A DNA stretch of 64,000 bases from positions 558,001-622,000 of the forward strand of contig NC_008825.1 in assembly GCF_000015725.1 (NCBI RefSeq). Direction: 5' to 3'. Positions 8,434 to 15,652 of this stretch are shown in pieces (positions within the stretch are counted from its first letter, which is position 1; every line of letters begins with the position of its first letter). The notes beneath the pieces were generated by a model. That model searched no databases and was not told where the DNA came from. It was given only the letters and a program-made list of their open reading frames with translations. The translations under genes and the position numbers were made by a program. Source of the DNA: Methylibium petroleiphilum PM1 (lineage in GTDB: Bacteria; Pseudomonadota; Gammaproteobacteria; Burkholderiales; Burkholderiaceae_C).

Positions 8434-9613
8434 CATCCACGACGTTTTCGGGTCGGCGCTCGCCGCGCTCGACACGCAGCAACTGCGCCGCCACCGCCGC
8501 GTGGTCTCGGCGCTCGACGGCGCGATGGTGCAGGCCGACACGCAGCCGCGCCTCGCCTTTGCCGGCAACGACTACCTCGGCCTGTCGCAGCACCCGGCAC
8601 TGATCGAGGCCGCCCGGCAGGGCGCGGCGCGCTATGGCGTCGGTGCGACAGCCTCGCCGCTGATCTGCGGTCACAGCCCGGCGCACGAGGCGCTGGAGCA
8701 GGAGCTGGCGCGTTTCGTCGGTCTGCCGCGCGCGCTGTACTTCTACGCGGGCTATGCGGCCAATGCCGGTGCGATCCCGGCGCTGGTCGAGCGCGGCGAT
8801 GCATTGATCTCCGATGCCCTGAACCACGCCTGCCTGATCGACGGCGCCCGCCTGTCGCGGGCCGACCTCACGGTCTACCCGCACAATGACCTGGCGGCGC
8901 TGGAGCGGGCGCTGGTCGCGGCGCGCGGCGCGCGCCGGCGGCTCGTCGTGGCCGACGCGGTGTTCAGCATGGACGGCGACCTGGCGCCGCTGCCGGAGAT
9001 GCTCGCCCTGTGCGAGCGCCATGACGCCTGGCTCTACGTCGACGACGCCCACGGTTTCGGCGTGCTCGGTGAGGGCGGGCGCGGAAGCCTGTCGCACTGG
9101 CGCGTGCCGACCGACGCGATGTCGTCACGCTTGATCTACATGGCCACGCTGGGCAAGGCCGCCGGCGTTGCGGGGGCCTTCATCGCCGGCGCACCCGCCG
9201 TGATCGAGTGGCTGGTGCAGAAGGCACGCACCTTCTTCTTCGCCACCGGTGCGCCGCCCATGATCGCCGAGGCGCTGCGCGCCAGCCTGCAGGTCATCGA
9301 GTCGGAAGGCTGGCGGCGCGAAAGGCTGCTGCAGCTGCGCACGCGCCTGGCTTGCGGACTGGCCGCGCTGCCTTGGCCGGCGCCTGCTTCGCAAAGCGCC
9401 ATCCAGCCGCTGCTGCTGGGCGACAACGGCACGGCGCTGCGGGTGATGGCCGCGCTCGATGCCCAGGGCATCTGGGTGCCGGCGATCCGCCCGCCCACGG
9501 TGCCGGACGGCACCGCGCGCCTGCGCATCTCGATGTCGGCCGCTCACACGCCGGATGACGTGGATCGTCTGTGCGCCGCGCTGCTCGCGGCCAGCGCCCG
9601 GCCCCCTGTCTGA
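8423..9613 (+). CDS. bioF: 8-amino-7-oxononanoate synthase
   Basis: A 396-residue alpha-oxoamine synthase that condenses pimeloyl-thioester with alanine. The PLP lysine is Lys245 within [13 protein letters not shown]. The cofactor region [17 protein letters not shown] and the substrate region [10 protein letters not shown] are clear. The ATG at 8423 lies inside the end of bioD; a longer in-frame extension upstream is only the bioD sequence read in another frame. It ends the que-bio run. Confidence 0.95.
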
Positions 9614-9717
9614 GCTGCCCGTTTCGCGGGGGTGAGCCGCGCCGCTGCGCACGGCGCTTCGCACAATCAAGGCATCGCATCGCAGCACCGTGATGCAGAG
9701 AAGCCGGAGCGTGCGCC

Positions 9718-10362
9718 ATGGTCCTGCCCGAGCGCCCACAGACTGCCGCCGAGGAGTTGGCCAACGCGGTCAGTCATGGCCTCGGGCTGCTGCTGGCGCT
9801 GGCGTCCTTGCCGGTGGTCGTGGAGTTCGCGGCGCGGCACGGCAGCCCGGTGAAGCTGGTCGGCGTCAGCGTGTTCTCGGCGACGATGATCCTGGTGTAC
9901 TTCGCGTCCGCGCTGTATCACGCGCTGCCGCCGGGGCGGGCCAAGCGATGGTGCAACACGCTGGATCATGTGGCGATCTACCTCTTCATCGCAGGCAGCT
10001 ACACACCGGTCGCGCTGGGCCGGCTGCCCGACGGGCCGGGCTGGACGCTGCTGGGTCTGGTGTGGGCGCTGGCCGTCATCGGCGCCTTGCTCAAGATCAC
10101 CCGGCGGCTGGCGAATCCATTGCTGTCGACCGCGCTCTACGTGGCGATGGGCTGGCTCGCAGTGTTTGCCGCCGGCCCGGTGTTGCGCGACCTGCCGCTG
10201 GGCATGCTGGCCTGGCTGCTGGCGGGCGGCCTGGCCTACCTGGTGGGCGTCGTGTTCTTCGTGCTCGACTCGCGTCTGCGCTTCGGGCACTTCGTCTGGC
10301 ACCTGTTCGTGCTGGCCGGCAGCACCTGCCACTTCTTTGCGGTGCTGGGGCCGGCCGTCTGA
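9718..10362 (+). CDS. Hemolysin III / TrhA family seven-helix membrane protein
   Basis: A 214-residue polytopic protein with about seven membrane helices. Conserved residues of the family are present: SHGLG near residue 18, SALYHALP near 62-69, the DHVAIYLFIAGSYTPV stretch near 83-98 and the final HFVWHLFVLAGSTCHF. These histidines and the aspartate form the putative metal site of the PAQR/YqfA fold. The name hemolysin III is historical. In enterobacteria TrhA was linked to membrane energetics, so a pore-forming role should not be assumed. It stands alone between bioF and convergent miaB. Confidence 0.88.
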   Translation: MVLPERPQTAAEELANAVSHGLGLLLALASLPVVVEFAARHGSPVKLVGVSVFSATMILVYFASALYHALPPGRAKRWCNTLDHVAIYLFIAGSYTPVALGRLPDGPGWTLLGLVWALAVIGALLKITRRLANPLLSTALYVAMGWLAVFAAGPVLRDLPLGMLAWLLAGGLAYLVGVVFFVLDSRLRFGHFVWHLFVLAGSTCHFFAVLGPAV

Positions 10363-10380
10363 GCGGCCGCGCAGCAGCCG

Positions 10381-11754
10381 TCAGGCCGGCTGCGGGCTGC
10401 GCTCCCGCAGCAGCACCTCGCCGCGCAGCGAGTGCGGGTAGGCCTCGGTGATCGTCACGTCGATCAGCTGTCCGGTCAGGCGGGCCGGACCGGCGAAGTT
10501 GACGATGCGGTTGCACTCGGTGCGGCCCATCAACTCGTGGCCGGCATTGAGCTCAGGCCGGCGCGACGGCCCTTCGACGAGGATGCGCTGCACGGTGCCG
10601 ACGCGGCTCTGGCCGATGCGCCGGCCGTTAGCCTCGATCGCTTCCTGCACCTGCTGCAAACGGGCCAGCTTGAGTTCGCGCGGCGCGTCGTCGTGCAGTG
10701 CCGCGGCCGGCGTGCCGGGGCGGGCGCTGTAGATGAAGCTGAAGCTGTGGTCGAAGCCCACGTCCTCGATCAACTTCATCGTGCGCGCGTGGTCGTCATC
10801 GGTCTCGCCGGGGAAGCCGACGATGAAGTCGGTCGACAGGCTGATGTCGGGCCGGATCGCGCGCAGCTTGCGGATCGAAGACTTGTACTCCAGCGACGTG
10901 TAGCCGCGCTTCATCGCGCTCAGGATGCGGTCGCTGCCGTGCTGCACCGGCAGGTGCAGGTGGTTCACGAGCTGCGGCACGCGGGCGTACACGTCGATCA
11001 GCCGCTGCGAGAACTCGTTCGGATGGCTGGTGGTGTAGCGGATGCGGGCGATGCCCGGGATCTCCGCCACGTACTCCAGCAGCAGCGCGAAGTCGGCGAT
11101 CTCGGCCGTGTCGCCCATGCGGCCGCGGTAGCCGTTGACGTTCTGGCCCAGCAGCGTCACTTCCTTGACGCCCTGGTCGGCCAGGCTGGCCACTTCGGTG
11201 AGAACGTCGTCGAACGGCCGCGACACTTCCTCGCCGCGCGTGTAGGGCACGACGCAGTAGCTGCAGTACTTGGAGCAGCCTTCCATGATCGAGACGAAGG
11301 CGGTCGCGCCGTCGACGCGCGCCGGCGGCAGATGGTCGAACTTCTCGATCTCGGGGAAGCTGATGTCGACCTGCGGGCGCTGCTGCGCATCGCGACGAGC
11401 CAGCATTTCCGGCAGGCGGTGCAGCGTCTGCGGACCGAACACCACGTCGACGTAAGGCGCACGCTCGATCAGTGCCGCGCCTTCCTGGCTGGCAACGCAG
11501 CCGCCCACGCCGATCTTCACGCCCCTGGCCTTCAGGTGTTTCACGCGCCCCAGGTCGCTGAACACCTTCTCCTGTGCCTTCTCGCGCACGGAGCAGGTGT
11601 TGAAGAGGATCAGGTCGGCCTGCTCCACGTCGGTCGTGGGCTCATAGCCCTCGGCCGCGCGCAGCACGTCGGCCATCTTGTCCGAGTCGTACTCGTTCAT
11701 CTGGCAACCGAAGGTCTTGATGAAGACCTTCTTGCCGGTGCCGGCGGCGCTCAT
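10381..11754 (-). CDS. miaB: tRNA-2-methylthio-N6-dimethylallyladenosine synthase MiaB
   Basis: A 457-residue radical SAM methylthiotransferase acting on i6A37 of tRNAs that read UNN codons. The N-terminal domain carries one cluster through cysteines in [10 protein letters not shown] (Cys17), NTCSVREKA and GGCVASQEG. The radical SAM cluster motif is [10 protein letters not shown] near residues 155-165. A C-terminal TRAM domain follows ([10 protein letters not shown] onward). The start at 11754 ([18 protein letters not shown]) fits the family. It overlaps the end of the small secreted-protein gene upstream by four bases. Confidence 0.96.
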   Translation of the reverse strand: MSAAGTGKKVFIKTFGCQMNEYDSDKMADVLRAAEGYEPTTDVEQADLILFNTCSVREKAQEKVFSDLGRVKHLKARGVKIGVGGCVASQEGAALIERAPYVDVVFGPQTLHRLPEMLARRDAQQRPQVDISFPEIEKFDHLPPARVDGATAFVSIMEGCSKYCSYCVVPYTRGEEVSRPFDDVLTEVASLADQGVKEVTLLGQNVNGYRGRMGDTAEIADFALLLEYVAEIPGIARIRYTTSHPNEFSQRLIDVYARVPQLVNHLHLPVQHGSDRILSAMKRGYTSLEYKSSIRKLRAIRPDISLSTDFIVGFPGETDDDHARTMKLIEDVGFDHSFSFIYSARPGTPAAALHDDAPRELKLARLQQVQEAIEANGRRIGQSRVGTVQRILVEGPSRRPELNAGHELMGRTECNRIVNFAGPARLTGQLIDVTITEAYPHSLRGEVLLRERSPQPA

Positions 11755-12125
11755 GGCTTGGTCCAGGCCTGCGCGGCCGGGTCGAAGGACCAGCGCGCGG
11801 CCTCGTCGGCGGTCTTCGGCCAGAGGCCGGTTTTCTCTTCGGCGCGCAGCACCCATACGTCCTTGACCAGGCCCAGCGTGTCGACGGTGTAGTGCGCCAT
11901 GAAACGCTGGCCGATCAGTGCCCCGGACACCTGCACGAGGTTGTTGGTGTCGCGCAGCCTGGCCCCGGGCGCGAGCCGAGCCGGCTTGCCGTTGAGCAGC
12001 ACGTCGGGGGGATTCACCATCGCGATCTCACCGCGCAGCGCGTTGTAGGGGAAGTTGCGCTGCACCTGGGCAGACGCGGCGAACGGGGCACTCAGAGCGA
12101 GCACGAGCAGGGCACAGCGGTACAT
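11751..12125 (-). CDS. Small periplasmic protein, unknown function
   Basis: A 124-residue protein with a clear signal peptide ([20 protein letters not shown], cleavage after ASA). The mature part contains [36 protein letters not shown] and [14 protein letters not shown], suggesting a compact beta-rich domain. The stop overlaps the miaB start (ATGA), so the two genes are probably cotranscribed. I do not recognise a characterised family. The start at 12125 is chosen for the signal peptide. Confidence 0.75.
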   Translation of the reverse strand: MYRCALLVLALSAPFAASAQVQRNFPYNALRGEIAMVNPPDVLLNGKPARLAPGARLRDTNNLVQVSGALIGQRFMAHYTVDTLGLVKDVWVLRAEEKTGLWPKTADEAARWSFDPAAQAWTKP

Positions 12126-12344
12126 GGTGTGGATCCAGTGGCTGCAGAGGGGGAAGCTCGAAATTGTAGTGACCCGCAGAGCCTGTCGGACTTGTTCGAA
12201 AACGTACCGGCGGTGACTTTCGCGGATGCCAGATCCGTCACGAACGCTGGCAGGTTTCGGGAGGTTTGAACGACCCTGGCCGCATGCCGCCTCATGGCGC
12301 GGAAGTTGCCTTGCCCCTTCGATTCTCAAGTGCCGGAGCGCGGA

Positions 12345-12833
12345 ATGTCATCGAACCCTGGTCGGATCCTGGCGTCGTGGATGCGCTTGCTGGCCTTGGT
12401 GGGGATGGGGGCGTCGCTGTCCGGCTGCGGCGCGCTGGCGATCACCGCACTCGGCGTCGGCGCCTCGGCCGGCGTCTCGCACACGGCGAGCGGCACGAGC
12501 TACCGCACGTTCACGGCCAGCGCCACGCAGGTGAAGGCGGCCTCGCTCGCGGCCCTGAGCAAGATGGGCGTCACCGTCGAAGGCATCGCCAAGACCGAGA
12601 GTGGTGAACTGATCAAGGGCAACTCTGCGGATCGCAGCATCGAGGTCGAACTCGAGGCGATGAGCAAGTCCACGACGCAGATGCGCGCTTCGGCGAAGCG
12701 CAACCTGTTCGTTCACGATGCCGCCACGGCGAAGGAGATCGTCGAGCAGACCGAGCGCGCCATGGCGGCGGCCGACAAGCGTGCCAAGGCCGCGACCACC
12801 AGCTACCTGGTCAGGGCTTCGGGCTCACTGTGA
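12345..12833 (+). CDS. Lipoprotein, DUF3568-like
   Basis: A 162-residue protein with a lipoprotein signal: a hydrophobic run MRLLALVGMGAS followed by the lipobox LSGC. The mature part has the pattern of DUF3568 lipoproteins, with SYRTFTASATQVKAASLAAL and a second half of alternating strands and helices. A chain of Ala, Glu and Lys residues near the end suggests a helix. The start at 12345 gives a normal signal peptide. It is divergent from the small periplasmic gene upstream. Confidence 0.7.
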   Translation: MSSNPGRILASWMRLLALVGMGASLSGCGALAITALGVGASAGVSHTASGTSYRTFTASATQVKAASLAALSKMGVTVEGIAKTESGELIKGNSADRSIEVELEAMSKSTTQMRASAKRNLFVHDAATAKEIVEQTERAMAAADKRAKAATTSYLVRASGSL

Positions 12834-12868
12834 TCCGGAGCATTTGCCCGGGACCTTGACGGCGGATG

Positions 12869-13117
12869 TCAGGAGGCCACGGCCTCGCGCAGCCGGATCG
12901 CCTGGTGACCGATGTCGAGCGCATGCCGCAGCGCCGCGGCCGGCGCCTCGAAGCGGTGGCCGCCGGAGACCCGGTCGCTGCTGAACACCACTTCGGGCGG
13001 TTGGTCAGCACCGCGCACGCGATGCACCTCGACCGCGGCCGTGTAGCCGCCGCGGGCGGCGTCCAGGGCGCCGGCGTAGATGCGGAAATCGCCGACCTCA
13101 CGTTCTTGCAGGTTCAT
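12869..13117 (-). CDS. Conserved small protein, unknown function
   Basis: An 82-residue cytoplasmic protein (MNLQEREVGDFRIYAGALDA at the start). A strong ribosome site, AAGGAG, lies upstream of the ATG at 13117 and decides the start against longer in-frame versions. The sequence alternates short strands (YTAAVEVHRV, EVVFSSDRV) and ends in a helix. I do not recognise the family. Confidence 0.6.
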   Translation of the reverse strand: MNLQEREVGDFRIYAGALDAARGGYTAAVEVHRVRGADQPPEVVFSSDRVSGGHRFEAPAAALRHALDIGHQAIRLREAVAS

Positions 13118-13229
13118 CCAGAGCTCCTTTTCGGCGGCGGTCGCCAAAGTTGAATCGAAGCATCGGTGATTCGCCGGCAGCGAACCATCCCTCACTGGCG
13201 TCCGCCCCGAATGGGGGAGGTCGAGCTGT

Positions 13230-13475
13230 TCAGCCACGGACATGTTTGGCAAGCAGATAGATGGCGACCGTGCCGGCGAACAGCACCACGGATAGCGCAC
13301 GCCAGGCATTGAACGCACCGGTCCTGTGGTGACGCGACGGTGGGGCCCGGCGTTGTCGATGCGCATGGTCATCTTCGCCATGCAGCAGCGAATAGGACGT
13401 GGAGGTCTTGAACTCGCTCGGCCGGTCGTCGGTCCGCTCGCGGTCCCAGTTGAAGGCTTGAGTGTCGTGGCGCAT
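13230..13475 (-). CDS. Small protein with C-terminal membrane anchor, unknown
   Basis: An 81-residue protein with a basic, histidine-rich first half and a single hydrophobic segment near the end (ALSVVLFAGTVAIYLLAKHV). The ATG at 13475 was chosen because the upstream in-frame extension has no family-like features and is rich in arginine. Function unknown. It precedes the original terminator of the tRNA-Met gene and the left end of the integrated element. Confidence 0.5.
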   Translation of the reverse strand: MRHDTQAFNWDRERTDDRPSEFKTSTSYSLLHGEDDHAHRQRRAPPSRHHRTGAFNAWRALSVVLFAGTVAIYLLAKHVRG

Positions 13476-13566
13476 GCGCGCAGTGTCTGCCTGCACCCAG
13501 CCGTGCTGAATCCCGCGCTCGCGGGCCCCGCAGATGCGGGTGGACCGACGCCACGCCGCAAACGAG

Positions 13567-13590
13567 AAGCCCCGCACGGGGCGGGGCTCG
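13567..13590 (-). terminator. Intrinsic terminator, probably the original one of tRNA-Met
   Basis: On the minus strand GAGCCCCGC and GCGGGGCTTC form a strong GC hairpin followed by a T-rich stretch (TTCTCGTTTG). It lies just past the duplicated tRNA 3' end at 13598. This is where the tRNA-Met transcript would have ended before an element of about 11.7 kb was inserted. Confidence 0.6.
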
Positions 13591-13597
13591 GGTGTCT

Positions 13598-13645
<48 letters not shown>

Positions 13646-13666
13646 CGCGCCAGACTCACTGGCGCG
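13646..13666. repeat. Perfect inverted repeat just inside attL
   Basis: CGCGCCAG and CTGGCGCG form an 8-bp perfect stem around the five-base spacer ACTCA, directly next to the repeat core. It could be an integrase or excisionase arm site, a terminator, or a structured 5' part of a leader RNA for the deaminase gene. Sequence alone does not decide. Confidence 0.6.
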
Positions 13667-13804
13667 CAGTTTGGCACTGAAGAACACGCGGCGCAAGGGG
13701 CGGATTGCACGGACTGCGTTCCGAAGAAACCTGTGTACGCTTTTGCTGCAGCGGTATTTTCAGGCGCTTGGAGTCGCCCGTCGGCCATTCCCTAAGGGTG
13801 AGCA

Positions 13805-15373
13805 ATGCTCGATCAGAACGCAGATGCGGGGGCGTTGGCAGAAGCTGTTCAGACGCCGACACACGATGCATGCGAGCTCGTGTTTGGGTTGGTAGGTCCG
13901 ACGGGAGTCGACCTATCAAAAGTTTGCACATCTCTGGACACTCAACTTAAAGGCGTTGGGTATAAGACCGAGATCGTGACGCTCAGTGAACTCATTCTTC
14001 CGTTTAGGGCGAAGGCGACCGCATTTAAGGATGAGTACGAGCGTATAGATAACTTAATGACAGAGGGAACGGCACTTAGGAGAGAGACGGATCAAGCTGA
14101 TGTAGTTGCGAGATTAGGCTTGGCCAAGATCCGTGCGATCAGAACTCAGATGACCGGGTCGCCCCATCGAGTACCTGGACACGGAGTGGCCTACATCGTT
14201 CGATCTTTTAAGCGCCCTGAAGAGGTAGAGTTATATAGGAACGTGTACGGCAAGGCGTTTACGTTGATATCTGTCTACGCGCCAAGAGAGTCTAGGAAAA
14301 GAAATCTTGCAAGAAAACTGCAGGGGGTTATAGCAGAGCAAGGCTCCAGCCCCGAGGAACTTGCGGTTCGATTAATCACGCGCGACTTCACTGAAGATGG
14401 GAAACTTGGTCAAAAAGTAAGTGCAACGTTCCCGCTTGCTGATTTTTTTGTGACGAGTGAATCAAGGACTCAGCTTGATGCTGCGCTAAAGCGACTGGTG
14501 CGATTGACGTTTGGCGATCCCTATATTTCTCCGAGTCGTGATGAGCAAGGAATGTTTTTTGCACAAGCAGCGGCGCTTAGATCGCTCGATCTTTCGAGGC
14601 AGGTAGGCGCAGCAATAGTTTCTCAAGATGGCGATATCGTCACGACTGGTTGTAACGAAGTTCCAAAATTTGGTGGTGGGCTTTATTGGGAGGGCGATGA
14701 TGGAGTCACCAGAGATTTCGAGCAAGGATTCGATTCGAACGCCACGATAAAAAAAGAACTCGTGCAAGATGCAGTGCAGAGAATGCGTGGAAACGGATGG
14801 TTGAGTGGCACGCTAAAGAAATTATCCGACGAAGAATTGGCGAACCAGTCACTTTATGGGGACGAAGCGTTTTTCCGTGACTCGAAGCTCTTTGACGTTA
14901 TCGAATTCGGGCGCTCGGTTCATGCGGAAATGGCCGCGATTACGCAGGCTGCGAGAGCAGGTGTGCCGCTTGCAGGGACGCGATTGCTATGTACAACTTT
15001 CCCATGTCATATTTGCGCTCGCCACATCGTTGCGAGTGGAATAGGGGAAGTCGTATTTATCGAGCCTTATGAGAAGAGTCGTACCGACCAACTCTTTGGC
15101 GATTCGATCAGCGTTGAGCCTCATGACCCTTCACCGAAGCGGGCAAACTTTCGATCTTTTGTTGGAGTCGCGCCAAGAAGATATATGGATTATTTTTCGC
15201 TTGGTTGTGATCGAAAAACAAAAGAAGGCCGAATTCTTGGGCCAAATGCTATCGCCTCGAACCCAAGAATTAAGAGATTCGTGCTGACATATTTGGTTGT
15301 TGAGACTAAAATGATTGACGACACAAAGCGCCCATCGCTTCAATTGCCACTCGCCGAAGAGGGAACGTCATGA
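13805..15373 (+). CDS. avcD: Anti-phage dCTP deaminase, AvcD-type (DCD defence)
   Basis: A 522-residue two-domain protein. The N-terminal part (about 20-230) starts ELVFGLVGPTGVDL, a modified P-loop without the GK(S/T) of active kinases. The C-terminal part is a zinc-dependent cytidine/deoxycytidylate deaminase: HAE at residues 373-375 (Glu375 catalytic) and PCHIC with Cys401 and Cys404 as zinc ligands. This architecture matches the AvcD/DCD family, which depletes dCTP and halts phage replication. The gene is visibly AT-richer than its neighbours and overlaps a small gene (ATGA), suggesting a transferred defence cassette. The symbol is by family resemblance. Confidence 0.88.
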   Translation: MLDQNADAGALAEAVQTPTHDACELVFGLVGPTGVDLSKVCTSLDTQLKGVGYKTEIVTLSELILPFRAKATAFKDEYERIDNLMTEGTALRRETDQADVVARLGLAKIRAIRTQMTGSPHRVPGHGVAYIVRSFKRPEEVELYRNVYGKAFTLISVYAPRESRKRNLARKLQGVIAEQGSSPEELAVRLITRDFTEDGKLGQKVSATFPLADFFVTSESRTQLDAALKRLVRLTFGDPYISPSRDEQGMFFAQAAALRSLDLSRQVGAAIVSQDGDIVTTGCNEVPKFGGGLYWEGDDGVTRDFEQGFDSNATIKKELVQDAVQRMRGNGWLSGTLKKLSDEELANQSLYGDEAFFRDSKLFDVIEFGRSVHAEMAAITQAARAGVPLAGTRLLCTTFPCHICARHIVASGIGEVVFIEPYEKSRTDQLFGDSISVEPHDPSPKRANFRSFVGVAPRRYMDYFSLGCDRKTKEGRILGPNAIASNPRIKRFVLTYLVVETKMIDDTKRPSLQLPLAEEGTS

Positions 15374-15558
15374 TTAACAATGCTGACGAGCAATTCTTGA
15401 AGCAATTTGACGACTCTCGAAAAACGGTAGAGGGATGGCCGCAATGGATGCGAGAGTCGGCGCGTGTAGTGACGGTTACTCTGCCCTGCGTACCCGAGCC
15501 ACAATGCGTCGCCCCCACCAAGTCAATTGAAGATCCGTCGAAAGATGGCCTCATTTGA
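15370..15558 (+). CDS. Small protein translationally coupled to the dCTP deaminase
   Basis: A 62-residue protein whose ATG overlaps the deaminase stop (ATGA). The sequence contains KQFDDSRKTVEGWPQWMRES, with a WPxWMR motif that I associate from memory with small proteins beside other mobile-island genes. It has no signal peptide or membrane segment. The tight overlap suggests a partner or regulator of the deaminase, but no function is established here. Confidence 0.6.
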   Translation: MINNADEQFLKQFDDSRKTVEGWPQWMRESARVVTVTLPCVPEPQCVAPTKSIEDPSKDGLI

Positions 15559-15582
15559 TTGATTTCAGGTGAGCAATGATTG

Positions 15583-15601
15583 ACGGATAGAACATCCGTC
15601 G
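15583..15601. terminator. Hairpin between convergent deaminase unit and tape-measure gene
   Basis: GACGGAT and ATCCGTC form a perfect 7-bp stem around a five-base loop, between genes that converge. No T-run follows, so intrinsic termination is uncertain. Confidence 0.35.
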
Positions 15602-15652
15602 CTATGCCGCTGGCCGGTCATCCTCGATCTGGCACAGTTCCTTGATCGTCAT
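15602..15652 (-). pseudogene. Sixteen-residue remnant reading frame overlapping the tape-measure stop
   Basis: The ATG overlaps the tape-measure stop codon (ATGA) and the frame reads MTIKELCQIEDDRPAA before a TAG. In complete phages the next tail gene commonly starts by such overlap. Here it stops after 16 codons, just before the module ends, so it may be the stump of a lost tail gene or a chance frame. Confidence 0.3.

Noticed and set aside
9614-9717. Possible repeat or terminator after bioF
   Set aside because: GC-rich with short hairpins but no clear stem plus T-tract and no match to the repeat family.
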